From Takakia lepidozioides (Eukaryota > Streptophyta > Takakiopsida > Takakiales > Takakiaceae): a stretch of 64,000 nucleotides of DNA. The translations under genes were made by a program, and so were the position numbers. Of this stretch, positions 44,071 to 55,052 are shown piece by piece. The stretch is taken from assembly GCA_030704615.1 (NCBI GenBank), contig CM060732.1, positions 63,223,053-63,287,052 of the forward strand, given 5' to 3'. The notes under the pieces are model-generated. The model was not told the origin of the DNA. It made no database searches and saw only the letters and a program-made list of their open reading frames with translations. The first letter of the stretch is position 1; every line of letters starts with the position of its first letter.

Positions 44071-44464
44071 TGATTTGATTTGATGATTTGTTGATTTGAA
44101 GTTTGATTTGATGTTGATTTTGAAATAAGGCCAAAGTTTTATACACCGAGTGATCTCCAACAAGAATGATTTGCTTTAGTTCTTTCATCTAGGTGATAAT
44201 ATTAGTCTTTACTTCTACTTGTTGTGCATCTTCATCAATTATTACGCAATTAAAAGCTTCAACGATCGTTGGCCTTCTATGGAGACAGTGCGAAAAAACA
44301 ATGCAAGCATTCTCCATGCATTTCATCTCCAACCAATGTCTCTGTCAATTCAGAAAACAACTTAGTGCCAAAACTTCCTAGTTTTCCAAATCCATTTTCG
44401 TCTTTGTTGTATCACGGGGAAAGCTTGCAGCGTCTTTACATTCCAGAGTCTGTTGAGGAAATAA

Positions 44465-44740
44465 ATTTATTCTATTCTTAAACCATATGCTTAACGACAA
44501 CATGTGCAATGTACATGCAAAATTTGGCAGTGAACAGACATCATCTGCACCCAAAACCATATTTTCTTCCCTCATTTGCACTCCAAGGTTGAGTTCTCTT
44601 CAAGTTCATGCATTGTTGATGAGCATATTTCTTAATGTTGCTTATCTTTTGAGACTTTGCATATGTGATTTGGACATACTTAAGTGCGTGTGGACCAAAT
44701 ATGAACTTGAACCAAGTTCATTCAATGGGTCATTCAAGTA
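44465..44740 (-). repeat. dispersed repeat family, copy 4 (inverted)
   Basis: The complement of this stretch matches the module at 41.6-43.0 kb, with ACCATATGCTTAA, AAAACCATATTTTC, CAAGTTCATGCA visible on the plus strand. Confidence 0.7.
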
Positions 44741-44849
44741 TTGAACACATCTATGTGTTTTAGAGACGAAAAACTGCATTTCGTTTGCACATGATTTTAT
44801 AGGCAGAAATAGGGTTGCACACGGACCTTACCTTGTCTTGCCACAACAG

Positions 44850-45110
44850 TCATCTATTGTCCGGATGAATTTCATCCAGCATAGCCTTGAACCCGGCGGA
44901 CAGATTCCAATTTCCATCAAGGTAGGATGAGAAAAATCGTGAAATTACACCAAGGTTCAACACATCACAGCTATGGTATAGGCTGGATGAAATCAAGGTA
45001 GGCTATACTGAAAAATCATAGGCAGTAATGAAAAATCAGATACGTGCCAAGGTAAAATGGATGAAACCATGATGAAATTCATCTGGTTCTCCCTGCAACC
45101 CAGATTTTAA
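44850..45110. other. intergenic with small inverted repeats
   Basis: GGATGAATTTCATCC near 44872 and ATGATGAAATTCATCTGG near 45070 are self-complementary and related to each other in inverse orientation; this might be a small fold-back element. No gene. Confidence 0.3.
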
Positions 45111-45174
45111 GCACAAAAAATATGGAAGTCGGGATAACAATTCCATAGACCTAGGTAGCAGAGGGAGAGAGATG

Positions 45175-45343
45175 GAGAGATGAAGGAAAAAAGGGAGAGA
45201 GGGAGAGACGAGGGAAAGAAAAGAAAAGAAAAAGTGGGGAAGGGGGGAGTGACTGAGCAGCAGCAGTTCAGCAGCACCTTCAGAGCTGCTGCTGCTCAGT
45301 CACTCCCCCCCCTCCACCTGTTTTTTTTTTGTTTTTTCCCTCA

Positions 45344-45379
<36 letters not shown>

Positions 45380-46510
45380 CATCCTGATGGGACAGTGGGA
45401 GAGATGAGGGGAAGATGGAGAGAGAGGGACAGAAGGAGAGAGGGACAGAGAGAGCAAAGGAGAGAGAGGGACTGTTGAGGGAAAAAAAAGAAAAACAAAA
45501 GGTGGGGCGGTGGGGGAGTGACTGAGCAGCGGCTGCTGCTCAGTCACTCTCCCCCAATCCCCCCAACATTTTTTATTTTTATTTATTTTTTCTCCCTGAA
45601 CAGTCCCTCTCTCTCCCTCTCCCGCCACATCTTCATGGGATAGAGGGAGAGATGAGGGAAAAGAGGGAGAGAGAGGGACAAAGGCAGAGAGGGAGATGAA
45701 AAAAAAAGAAAAAAAAAAAGAAAAACCAAAAAAAGATGGTGGGGGGACAGAGCGAGAGAGGGAGAGAGAGGGAAAAAAAATAAAAAAGAAGGTGGGAGGG
45801 GGGGAGTGACTGAGCAGCTGCTGCTCAGTCACTCTCCCCCCACCATTTTTTTATTTTTTATTTTTCCCTCATCACTCCCTCTCTTTCCCTCTCTCCAGGC
45901 TCTCTCTCCACATCGTGATGGGAGAGAGGGAGAGAGAGGGAGAGAGGGACTGTTGAGGGGAAAAAAAAAAAAAAAAAAAGGTGGGGGTGGGCAGCTGCTC
46001 CAGTCACTCCCCCCCCACCACCGTTTTTTTTCCCCCCCCCCTCAACAGTCCCTCTCTCTCCACATCTTGATGGGACAGAGGGAGACAGAGGGAGAGAGGG
46101 AGACAGAGGGAGAGAGGGAGACAGAGGGAGAGATGAGGGAAAAGAGGGAGAGAGGGAGAGAGTGGGAGAGATGAGGGAAGAAAAATAAAAAAGAAGGTTG
46201 GGGGGGGGGGGGGGGGGTGACTTAGCAGCTGCTGCTACTCAGTCACTTCCCCCTCCCCCCCACCTTTTCGTTTTTTATTTTTGGAATGGTGGGGGGTGCT
46301 GAGAGCAGCTTGCTGCTGCTGGTCTTAGCCCCCTCCGACCTTTCATTTTTTGGTTTTGGCAATGGTGGGGGGCGATGAGAGCTGCAGCAGCAAGTACTTG
46401 CTGCTGTTGCTCTCAGTGCCCCCCACTTTTTTTTTTTAGCTTTTTGGAATGATGGGGGGCTGACAGCAACAACAAGTGCTGGTGCTCTCAGCACCTCCCC
46501 CCTCTTTTCT
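45175..46510. repeat. array of about eight hairpins with GA/CT-rich arms
   Basis: Inverted-repeat centres: 45249-45303, 45518-45547, 45806-45832 and 46217-46246, with arms GTGACTGAGCAGC or close variants, a degenerate one at about 45990-46015, then related ones at about 46297-46326, 46374-46416 and 46456-46494 (arms like GAGAGCAGC). Between centres, homopurine runs (GGGAGAGA, GAGGGAAAAAAG) alternate with homopyrimidine runs (CTCTCTCC, TTTTTTCCC), each also mirrored. The arrangement repeats every 200-300 bp. Apparent open frames here are low-complexity artefacts. Confidence 0.85.
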
Positions 46511-46670
46511 TTTTTTGCTTATCAGCAGAGAGAGAAAAGGGGAGATGGAGAAGGACATAAAGATAGAGGGAGAGGGAGAGAGGGGAAGGGGGAGGGCCAG
46601 GCCTTGTTTGTTTTTGGCATGTGAAATCACACGGTAGTAGTGTTGTGGGCGCAGGGATAAGCTAGTAGTA

Positions 46671-46835
46671 ATGGCAAAAGACAAGGAGAAGGGGCCGCCG
46701 AAGGACAAGGAGAAGGCGCCAGCGAAGGACAAGGAAAAGGCGCCGCCGAAGGAGCAGAAATCGCCTGCCGCTAAGGTAGGGAAGCCTGACAACGCTCCCG
46801 TCATTGACGACCGTGTGACACGGTCCACTTGGTAA
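46671..46835 (+). CDS. Lys/Glu/Pro-repeat small ORF, possibly transposon ORF
   Basis: 54 aa starting MAKDKEKGPPKDKEKAPAKD, with three KDKEK(G/A)(P/A)(P/A) units, ending VIDDRVTRSTW and a stop. The next frame (46829-47257) continues with VKLTSPIGGYVRGPSRKAVE and GPDFYTGERILRSGARYG and stays open to a G-tract. A one-base change near 46830 could have split a single protein. No family recognised; position next to CACTA subterminal-like DNA suggests a transposon protein or a captured fragment. Confidence 0.35.
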   Translation: MAKDKEKGPPKDKEKAPAKDKEKAPPKEQKSPAAKVGKPDNAPVIDDRVTRSTW

Positions 46836-47254
46836 AACTCACCAGCCCTATAGGCGGCTATGTGAGAGGACCAAGCCGTAAGGCCGTCGAGGCCTCCACG
46901 CCCTCGAAAGAGGCTGGGGATGAGCCTCCACTTGAGGATTGTGCACCCAATGTTCCGGCTGGGACGCCACCGCATGGGCTGATGGAGGGCCCTGACTTTT
47001 ACACGGGGGAGCGCATTCTCAGATCTGGCGCCAGGTATGGGCAACTTGATCTTAGCCCCACCGCCAATGCATTTTTCCCTTCTTCTACAGCTAAGAGGGC
47101 TTATAAGGGGGGGGGCTCAGAAGGGGGTGGGTTCCTCCTCACCTTGGGAGAAGAGGGAGGCTTCAAAAGAGGCCGCAATGAGGTGGAAAGAGGAGGAAAG
47201 GAAGAGGGAGGAAACACTACAGCACATGGGGGGGGGGGGGGGGGTTTGCGATGC

Positions 47255-47720
47255 TAGCCGCGTCCCCACGCCCCGCGCGGCGCTAAGCGTGCAACGCCAG
47301 CCCCGCGGAGCCTTTTTGCGACGCCGGGCCGTCGCAACCAAACCCCGTGGGTCACCACCTGGCGCCGGGCCAGGCGGCGACGCCTAGCCGTTGCACGGGT
47401 GCAGAAGATAGCCCTTCCGTGCGACGCCCACGCGTCGCCCCCCAGCGAAGTGCAGAAGGCAGCCCTTTCTTGCCCTTTCTTTCATCGCAACCCTTATTTG
47501 CGACGCCAGGCCGTCACATGGTGGCATGAATGGCAAAAGGCCTTTACGACGGCCGGAAGTCGCAAACAGGCCGGCTGCCCTATTCTTTCAAAACAAAAAA
47601 AAACAGGTCGAAGTTTGCGACGGCTTGCCGTCGCCGTTTGCGACCCCCGGCCTCATAAATCCAAAAAAATGCGTCGCAGTTTGCGACGTGTGGGGGTCCC
47701 AGGCAGCGACGGCAGGGCTT
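47255..47720. repeat. GCGACG/CGTCGC-rich block (CACTA subterminal-like)
   Basis: Many copies of TTTGCGACG, GCCGTCGCA and CGACGCC over about 460 bp, beginning just after a G-tract at 47229-47243. It sits on the 3' side of the minus-strand CACTA transposase, where a subterminal region is expected. Confidence 0.5.
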
Positions 47721-48064
47721 TCTAGGTTTAGGTTTAGGGCCTTTGGGGGTTCTTAGTTTTTTATTTTATTTTTTATTTTATTTTTTTCCATATGGTACTG
47801 GGGTAGGGTGTTTGTTTTTCTTTATGGTTTAGCTTGTTGTTGTGGACCTTCTTGTAGATTGTGACATTCATTTTGATAATTCTCTTGATACCACATTCGT
47901 ATGTATTGCTCCAACATATTCATTGTCTCTACCTTCTTTCTTGAAAGACTACCAGCCACAGCCATATTTGATCAATCATAGAAATAAGCTACAATATGCA
48001 TGTACATGTACAATCAATCGAAAGGATGGGTACAGTTTGGTGCGAGAATTGTTATGCAGCTTTG

Positions 48065-51000
48065 ATTTTGTGTCTAATCAACTTGAACATCATCATCTGG
48101 AGCTTTTTTCATCCTCATCAAGCTGCAAGTCTTCTTGGTCATCATAGTCATCGTCATAAATGGCCCGACCCTCAAAATGCACCTCCGAATCATCCTCCAC
48201 CTTGTTGTCAATGGCCGTGTCTTCGTCTCCTTCTCCAACATCCGTATCTTTTGGAGCTTCATCATATAGGGTCCGGGATGCATTGTCCGGGGCGTCATCA
48301 TCCTCTTCTACCCCCTCTACCCAATCTCCATCTTCAGCATCATTATGACCAGTCTCTCCATCCACCGCAATTGCCTCACCCCATGGAGATCCGAGACCAT
48401 GATAGATATGTCTTCATCTTAGTTGAGCATGCACAACCACCTTCCAATTCCCCCCTCTTGTTTTGTCATCGGAGAAAAAACTTGCTCCATGTCTGAAGGC
48501 CGTGAAAAAGGCTCAGCGGAGGGACGATGAGTAGGGTTGAGCCTATCTGCATTGACGCGCATGAAACCATAATCATCTTGCATTAGTGTTGCGGAGGGCC
48601 CCACAAGATGTGGCTGGAACCACCTTCCCTTGAAGAGAATAGGTCGGTACTTGTATACTGAAGTTGGAGTATGCTCTCAAGCTCTCCAATGTACTCAAGT
48701 TTGCTCATAGCAGGTCGTGTATTTCTCTTGCCCCACACGGAGTCTTGCCAATATGTGGCATACAAGCCAGAATCAAAGGTTGTTTTGCGCTTCATGTCAA
48801 GAGCACGATTGTGGAAATGACGACCGTGAACCCAAACCGCCGTGTATGAGGTCGCGAATTGAGAGGGGCCCCTTCCAATGTCTTGCACCAAATCTGAAAC
48901 CACCTCTCCTTGAGCAACGACGTCATAAACTGAAGTCCGAAGCCATTGTTGGAATGAACTTAGAGGCTGCAATTCCATGGGCAAATTTTGTGAAGGAACA
49001 TTCTGGCGGCCCGCTCCTCGTCGTGGGCGTCTAATAACCGGCCTTGGATGGTTTCGCCTCTATGCAAGCGTCTCCTCCTCTCGTTGCTAAACAAGATTAT
49101 TGTATCTTGTCTCCCACTCATGTATGGATGGGGTATTCTTCAGTATAAAGTCATGCGCTTGCTCAATCACCAAGGTCGACAATTTTACCCTCTTCGATTT
49201 TTTGGGCAGAACGATGTCATTGGTTCGTGCATCCTCCTCTTCCTTCCACATCTGAGGGGCTTCCTCATCCACCCTTGCCATGTACTCCGTGCAATAGAAC
49301 ATAACTTCTTGCAACGTATACCCCTCCGCCATGCTACCCTCCGGATGCGCTATTTGTTTTACAAATCCTTTCAAAGTCTTCATATAATGCTCAAGGAAGT
49401 ACATCCACCGAGAATGAACGGGGCCGACAATCGAAGCCTCTTCTACTAAGTGCACTACTAAGTGCACTTGGATGTCAAAGAAGGAGGGAAGAAAGTGCAT
49501 CTCCAACATACACATTACCTCCGCCGCCTCTTTCTTCATGCGTGGAAAATCCGTTTCCTCCAACTCTTTGGAGCAAATCCACCGGAATAAGCTTCCCAAT
49601 CTATAGATTATCTCATGAACCTCGGAAGTCAATGTCCCACGTACTGCAATAGGCAAGATGGCTTGCAATAGATTGTGGTAGTCATGAGACTTCAAACCAT
49701 GGACCCCATCTTCTTCGCTGAACTTCGTATGGAGGGATGACCCATAACCAGTTGGTGTTCGGACAACACTTATGGTGGCTATCACTTTCTATTATTCTTC
49801 CTTTGTCCATTGCCAAGGTGCGCGCCTATATTCCACCGTACAACACCCTTTGGGTCCACACCATTTTCTTCGGCCCATAGATGGCGCATGCGACCCTGCT
49901 CCTCAAGCTTCTTTCTAACACCGAGAGAATCTCTTTTTGCAGCCACTCCCTTCTTTGCCGGCGTGTCATGAAGAACCCGAAAAAGGGACGAGCAGACATT
50001 CGTCTCAATATGCATGGGATCTAGAAGATGACGAATCTTCAGGTCCTACATATATCCCCACCCACAAATACTTACACAATTTTTTTTACGTGAAAGTGAC
50101 AATGCAACGCATACCAAATGTGCAATATAACATGCATGCATAAGGATATTGACGGTGTTTTTGTGGAATATGTACCGCCCAATATGACAACTCGTAGAAG
50201 ATTGAAAGTTGTTTCATGCGGGGCACGTCCACTTCACCGTCCGTGCCCGCATGGGCCTCCTTCCATCGGTCCTCCCAAAACTGCCTGGACGGTGTCATAG
50301 GGGGGGGGACGTACTTCCTCTTTGCCATCAAACAAATGTTTTTCTCTTCTTCTCCATCGATGGCTCATAGGAAGAAATTTACGTTAGTTGGGATACACCA
50401 TCTTGTGAAGATGGCGGGAACTATGTGCATCAAGATCATCGCCACAATGCAAGCATGCATGGTACCCTTTGGTGCTTAGCCCCGAGCAAACAGTTAGTCA
50501 TGTACTACACATCCCGCCACATTAGCAAAAACAAAAAGTTGTCATGTGCATGGTCCATAATGCCATCTACCCCACTACGGTGCACAAGACTGTCGTCGCT
50601 ACTTCAATCAATCCCAATCATCATCGATATTATCTGGCATTGACAAGTGAATGTACTCGGGTTGTTCATGGGGAACATAATATACCTGGATAATCATGCA
50701 TTGTCCAAAGCAAGATGTGTCTCATCTGAAAACAAGAGCTCGCAAGTATGTGTCCATGTTTGCCACTTGTTTTTTTCCCTATGAGACATTCACGTCATTG
50801 TTTCAATGCTCCACCAATATGCAAATTATACTACAAAATGAATTACACGTCTTACTCCATGATTATGTCACTCATCAATCTTGCATCCGAATTGCGTCGG
50901 AGATCGGGAGTTTAATGTAAACTCCAAGGCAATAATAAACATGAAATGAGTACACTCACCTAGCACAATGGCAGCCAACATGATATGGTCTTTTTTAATT

Positions 51001-52020
51001 GAAAGATATGGAGAGATGTTGTAATTCACCATGGTCACCGGCCAAGTGGAATGACTACATGACTGGACAGAGAATGGGTTGACCCCATTCGACGAGAAGC
51101 CGAGGTGGACATGTCGTGGGTCTTCCAAGAGAAAAGGCCACATCTCTTCAATATGCCTCCATGCTTGTGAATCTTGTGGCCCGCACACCTTTCCCGGGGG
51201 GCTCCAATGCGAGGCGTGTCATCTCATGAATCTGGCCAATTCGGGGCTTCGGTACTGTGCCCTCAATCGCGGGATGATCGGAAAGTAATGCATTTTCTAG
51301 GATGAAATACCCCACGTCCCCCACATGTAATCATCCCATTAGCACACATAATACAACACCCTTATGCCTTTCCCTTTATGCAGCCTCTCCCTCATTTGGG
51401 CGTGAATGGTCAAAACCGAACGTCGCTCTTTCCACTCCTCACTCACTCCTTCCAAAACCACAACCAGATCTTGCATGAGTACTACTCTCTAAACCCTAAA
51501 CTTTGTGGAATACACTTTACATGCTTTGAGAAGATTAAAGAAAATAATTTCTATGCGAGGGGGAATGGCGCTTATACCTTGCGTGGTACTTTTTTTCCCT
51601 TGGACATCATCCCGATATCGGTCTTTCTTGCACTTTGGGCACTTGGTGAGACGCGAATCCTCTCCGTAGTATAGGGTTTTATCACATGGACATGCATGAA
51701 AAATCTTATAGCCCATCCCCACAGAGTCCGAGATTTCGCGCGCCTCTTTCGCGACCGTGGCATCTTGGGTTTCAAGTGTAGAGCAAGGATATAGTCTGCA
51801 ATAGTTCGCATTATGGTAGACATCCCAACATTACTTATGCCAAATCGAATTTGAAGATTGAGCAAAAGTAAGATTGTTGAAAGACGACTCACTTTCGTCC
51901 CTTTGTACAAGGGAGTTCTCGCCTCCCTCTCTATATCATTTGAGGGGGCCATTTCAGGATCATCGATTGGCCGGGTTCCCTCTCCATGGGATGCATCAGC
52001 GCCCACATGATGCATTAAGA
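48065..52020 (-). pseudogene. CACTA (En/Spm) transposase, copy 2, nearly full span
   Basis: Minus strand, broken into several frames. In order: 52015-51572 (GTKVSRLSTILLLLNLQIRF), 51722-51489 with the TNP2 zinc-like part KIFHACPCDKTLYYGED and TKCPKCKKDRYRDD, 51188-50868 with the TNP2 block DPRHVHLGFSSNGVNPFSVQ and WPVTMVNYNISPYLSIKKD, 50331-50086, 50015-49782 (VCSSLFRVLHDTPAKK), DUF4218-type block 49785-49087 (FRWICSKELEETDFPRMKKE, LVVHLVEEASIVGPVHSRWM), DUF4216-type block 48984-48583, and the acidic C-terminus to 48093. Frame changes near 49087 and 48590 and probable introns separate the pieces. It is more complete than copy 1 and inverted relative to it. Encodes a TNP2-type DNA transposase when intact. 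Confidence 0.85.
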
Positions 52021-52589
52021 TATCATCTATGGATTCTCCTGGTTAATTCCATGCTCATTGTTGTTGTCACTGTCATTGTCATCGTCATCATCGTCCGGTA
52101 CCGTGGGGGCGGCGTCTCGCCCACGGCTCCCGCCTGATGTACTTGGGTTGTTTTCGGATGGGGTGCCAAGAGAAAGGGCCGGGAAGGGATGGACAAAGTC
52201 CTGATACGAACAAATGAACATAGATACATATATTATAATGTGTCCTTGCAACCATACAACTCATTATAAGCGAAATGCAAACAACAACCTTCAATGTGTG
52301 CGTGCATCAAATATGTTATTCGATAATTATATGTATGTGCGCAACGTACACGCATTCAAAGTTTCAAACCCAAACAAAATCATTTGCCCCCCCAATGACG
52401 CATTCACCATATCAACCAATTTTTGTTTATTAATGTGAAAGAAAATCCTCTTATGCAACGGATGTGGCTCAAGCTTCACATTTTCCTACACGTGCTTAAA
52501 TATGTATGCAACAAAGATCCAACAGAAAAAAAAAACATTTGCCTCCCCAACGACGCACTCACCCTTGCACCAATTTTGAATTAAATCGA

Positions 52590-53090
52590 ATTTAAAATAA
52601 ATATTTGCATTTAGAAAATATATGATTGCGGTTTTGAGGGGCATAATGATTTGATTTTTAGCTCTATTTTGTTTTGTGACATCGGGCTTTGCACCACTGC
52701 AAAAAATTGGACAAAAAAAATATGGAAAAAAAATAAATGTGTTTCTAGGGTCACTTTTGCATAACTCTCTATGCAGAGTGCATGAAGTTGAAGATAACTC
52801 AACTTTGGAGAGCAAATGAGAGAACAAAATCTAGTTATGGGTCCAAATGACTTTTGTTTATTCGTAAATTTTGCATGCACATTGCATATGCTATCATTAA
52901 GCATATGGCTTGAAAATGGAATAAAAAAAAATCATGTGCAGGCGAAACGCAATTTTCTGTCTCTACGACACGTAACTACGTTCAACACTAGAATGACCCA
53001 TTGAATCAACTTGGTTCAAGCTCATATTTGGTCCACATGTGCATAAGTATGTTTAGATCACATATGCAAAGTTGCAACCCACACGAGCAA
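52590..53090 (+). repeat. dispersed repeat family, copy 5
   Basis: Matches the 42.4-kb module over about 450 bp, including AGAGTGCATGAAGTTGAAGA, ATGGGTCCAAATGACTTTTG, ATTAAGCATATGGCTTGAAA and CAACTTGGTTCAAGCTC. It lies on the 5' side of CACTA copy 2. Confidence 0.75.
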
Positions 53091-53499
53091 CAAGAAAAAT
53101 ATTTACATCAATCGATTAATCGGATGTATACAAAGTACATCATGAGAATATCTACAATGCCCCTCTACGCGATCCCTGTCGTAAATGAACCCTATTTCTA
53201 TCATACACATCCCACTCACGCTGTAATCGGAGGTCCCAATGATCCCGGGAGAACTCGTATGATGCAAATAGTTCGCAGCCAACCCTAATAGTTCTACTGG
53301 CACATGTCATCACAAACATGTACATCCCCTCACAGTATACCGACGTATGACCACAAAAACTCTCATGCCCATCGCTTCGCTCGTCCTATATTACATTGGT
53401 TATCCTAGGATGACCAAAAGAACTGTTGACTAGCCCATCAACATTGCCGAAGATGTCGGGGTCACCATCACAAAATCTGATCTCAATGGGAGACAACCT

Positions 53500-53930
53500 C
53501 TATCTACCTACATCCTGTCCGTTGATACACAAAATGTAGGGTAGGATGTATGAGCTTCGAGGCGTAATGTACGGAACTCCGTGGAGGTGTAGTATGGACC
53601 GTAGTAGGGAAACAAATCCACCATGCTGTTTCTCCGAGGAGGAACCACAATATCATTGACTGTGAATAAACCCTAACCCATAGCAGGGTCTGTAGCCGCT
53701 CTCACAACATACCGTCTCCCCCAATACTCGAACTCCACATTCTCTCGGATGGGGGTGGGAGGGTCAAGATGATTCCCCCAACAACGAGGCTGGACGGTCC
53801 TCAGTAACAGAGTCCTATGCGCTTCCCATCGGTAGCGAGGATCCGGCTCAGGCCGTCTAAGCCGAAGTCCTGTCGGGGGGAGGGGGTCAAAGGTGGACGT
53901 GGTTGGAAGGGGTGGCCCACGAGTGGGCAA
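53500..53930 (-). pseudogene. broken open frame, unassigned
   Basis: Minus-strand frame with ENVEFEYWGRRYVVRAATDP, an in-frame TAG near 53672, then TVNDIVVPPRRNSMVDLFPY and YGPYYTSTEFRTLRLEAHTS. The two halves read as one protein with a single nonsense change. No family recognised; probably transposon-linked given its position. Confidence 0.4.
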
Positions 53931-54240
53931 CCCGCGGCGTGTTCAAGATGCCTGTCCAAAAAACAAGAGGACGCCTCCCCAAGGAAGCATGACTATGACA
54001 TCTCTTCATCCCCAGGTGCTTCCATTTCCTTGTGGGCTGTGCCCTTGAGCCTCGTGCTTGACGTTCAAGCGAGGTTACTTAGAGGAAATATTGGATCTCT
54101 TAAGAGAGGTAGATATAAAGACATGTATATAAGATCTCGAATTTGTTGTGGTTGGAAGAGGCAGAGTCGTTGTCCGCTTGTGCAATGGCGGCCATGAAGA
54201 AAGCTAGTAAGATAGTGTGCCCGGTCCGCCCTTCGTTATA

Positions 54241-54521
54241 AGCAGGTGTGGCGTATTCTCCCACTTTGGAGACTAATTCTCAAGCCAAATCGGCCACCCA
54301 TGGTCTACTGCCGATTCGGCAGGAATGGCCGATAATGCACGGAGGACGGCAGAGCAACCACCTGGCCCACGTCACTAGCCAATAGCCATCTCTACCCCGC
54401 CTTCCCTTGTGGCTCGCCCCGTTTATATCCTCTCAGGGGCCGGAATCTGGGCAATCGATATGGGATAATCGAACCCCAATCATATTGCACCAGGTGGCGG
54501 TGAGAATACGCCACACCTGCT
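54241..54521. mobile_element. MITE with 20-bp perfect terminal inverted repeats
   Basis: AGCAGGTGTGGCGTATTCTC at 54241-54260 and its exact complement at 54502-54521. About 280 bp, no coding capacity, and interior sequence rich in GGCCGAT/ATCGGCC-like words. Target duplication not obvious (flanks TTATA and TTTTA), so the superfamily is not assigned. Confidence 0.75.
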
Positions 54522-55052
54522 TTTTACGCCAGGGCCGTGTTTGGCCGACTCTGCCCAAAGGCCGCTTACAAGGCAGAATCGGCCCATTCTCTAGTACGAA
54601 ACAGAGGGGCTAGCCACGACTGGTCACAAGTGAGGATAAGGGAATCGTATATTCAAAGTCTCTGTAGCCGCCAAGTGGCTTCCTAGCGGGGAGCCACGCC
54701 CCATCCTTCCCGGGCCTGGGAACCGGGTTGGGTTCCATTCACGTTCCCAGAAGAAGAGAACGTAGCTTGAGAACCCGGGATTCAGAGAAAGAGAAAGAGA
54801 AAGAAAGAGGAAGAGAGACAAGCGTAGGCACAGCTAAACAGAAAAGAAGATGCAGAGTTTGCGTGAGTGATCTCTGTAGGCAGTCAACGCCAGATTGATT
54901 GTTGACTAAGTTGATCTTAAATTGAAGTCTGTTTTATTGTGTGCATCATTGAGGAAGCTCAGCTCAGAGAGTTGTTGTAGGTTGCAAATTGCGAGAGAGA
55001 AGTATACCTGTACAGGAGTTGGATGGAAACAGGCAGAGTCTATCAATTTTGA
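54522..55052. promoter_or_regulatory. upstream region and probable 5' UTR of the LPA1-like gene
   Basis: Includes a GAAAGA-rich purine tract at 54786-54820. I could not place a TATA box. Assigned only by position upstream of the ATG at 55053. Confidence 0.35.

Noticed and set aside
45280-46494. Open frames of up to 160 codons in the hairpin array
   Set aside because: Composition is Ser/Leu/Pro or Arg/Glu runs from CT/GA tracts; no codon structure beyond the simple repeats.
46436-47044. 202-codon minus-strand frame
   Set aside because: It is the antisense of the KDKEK-repeat region and its flank, giving LSFAGAFSLSF repeats; the plus strand is the more likely coding strand.
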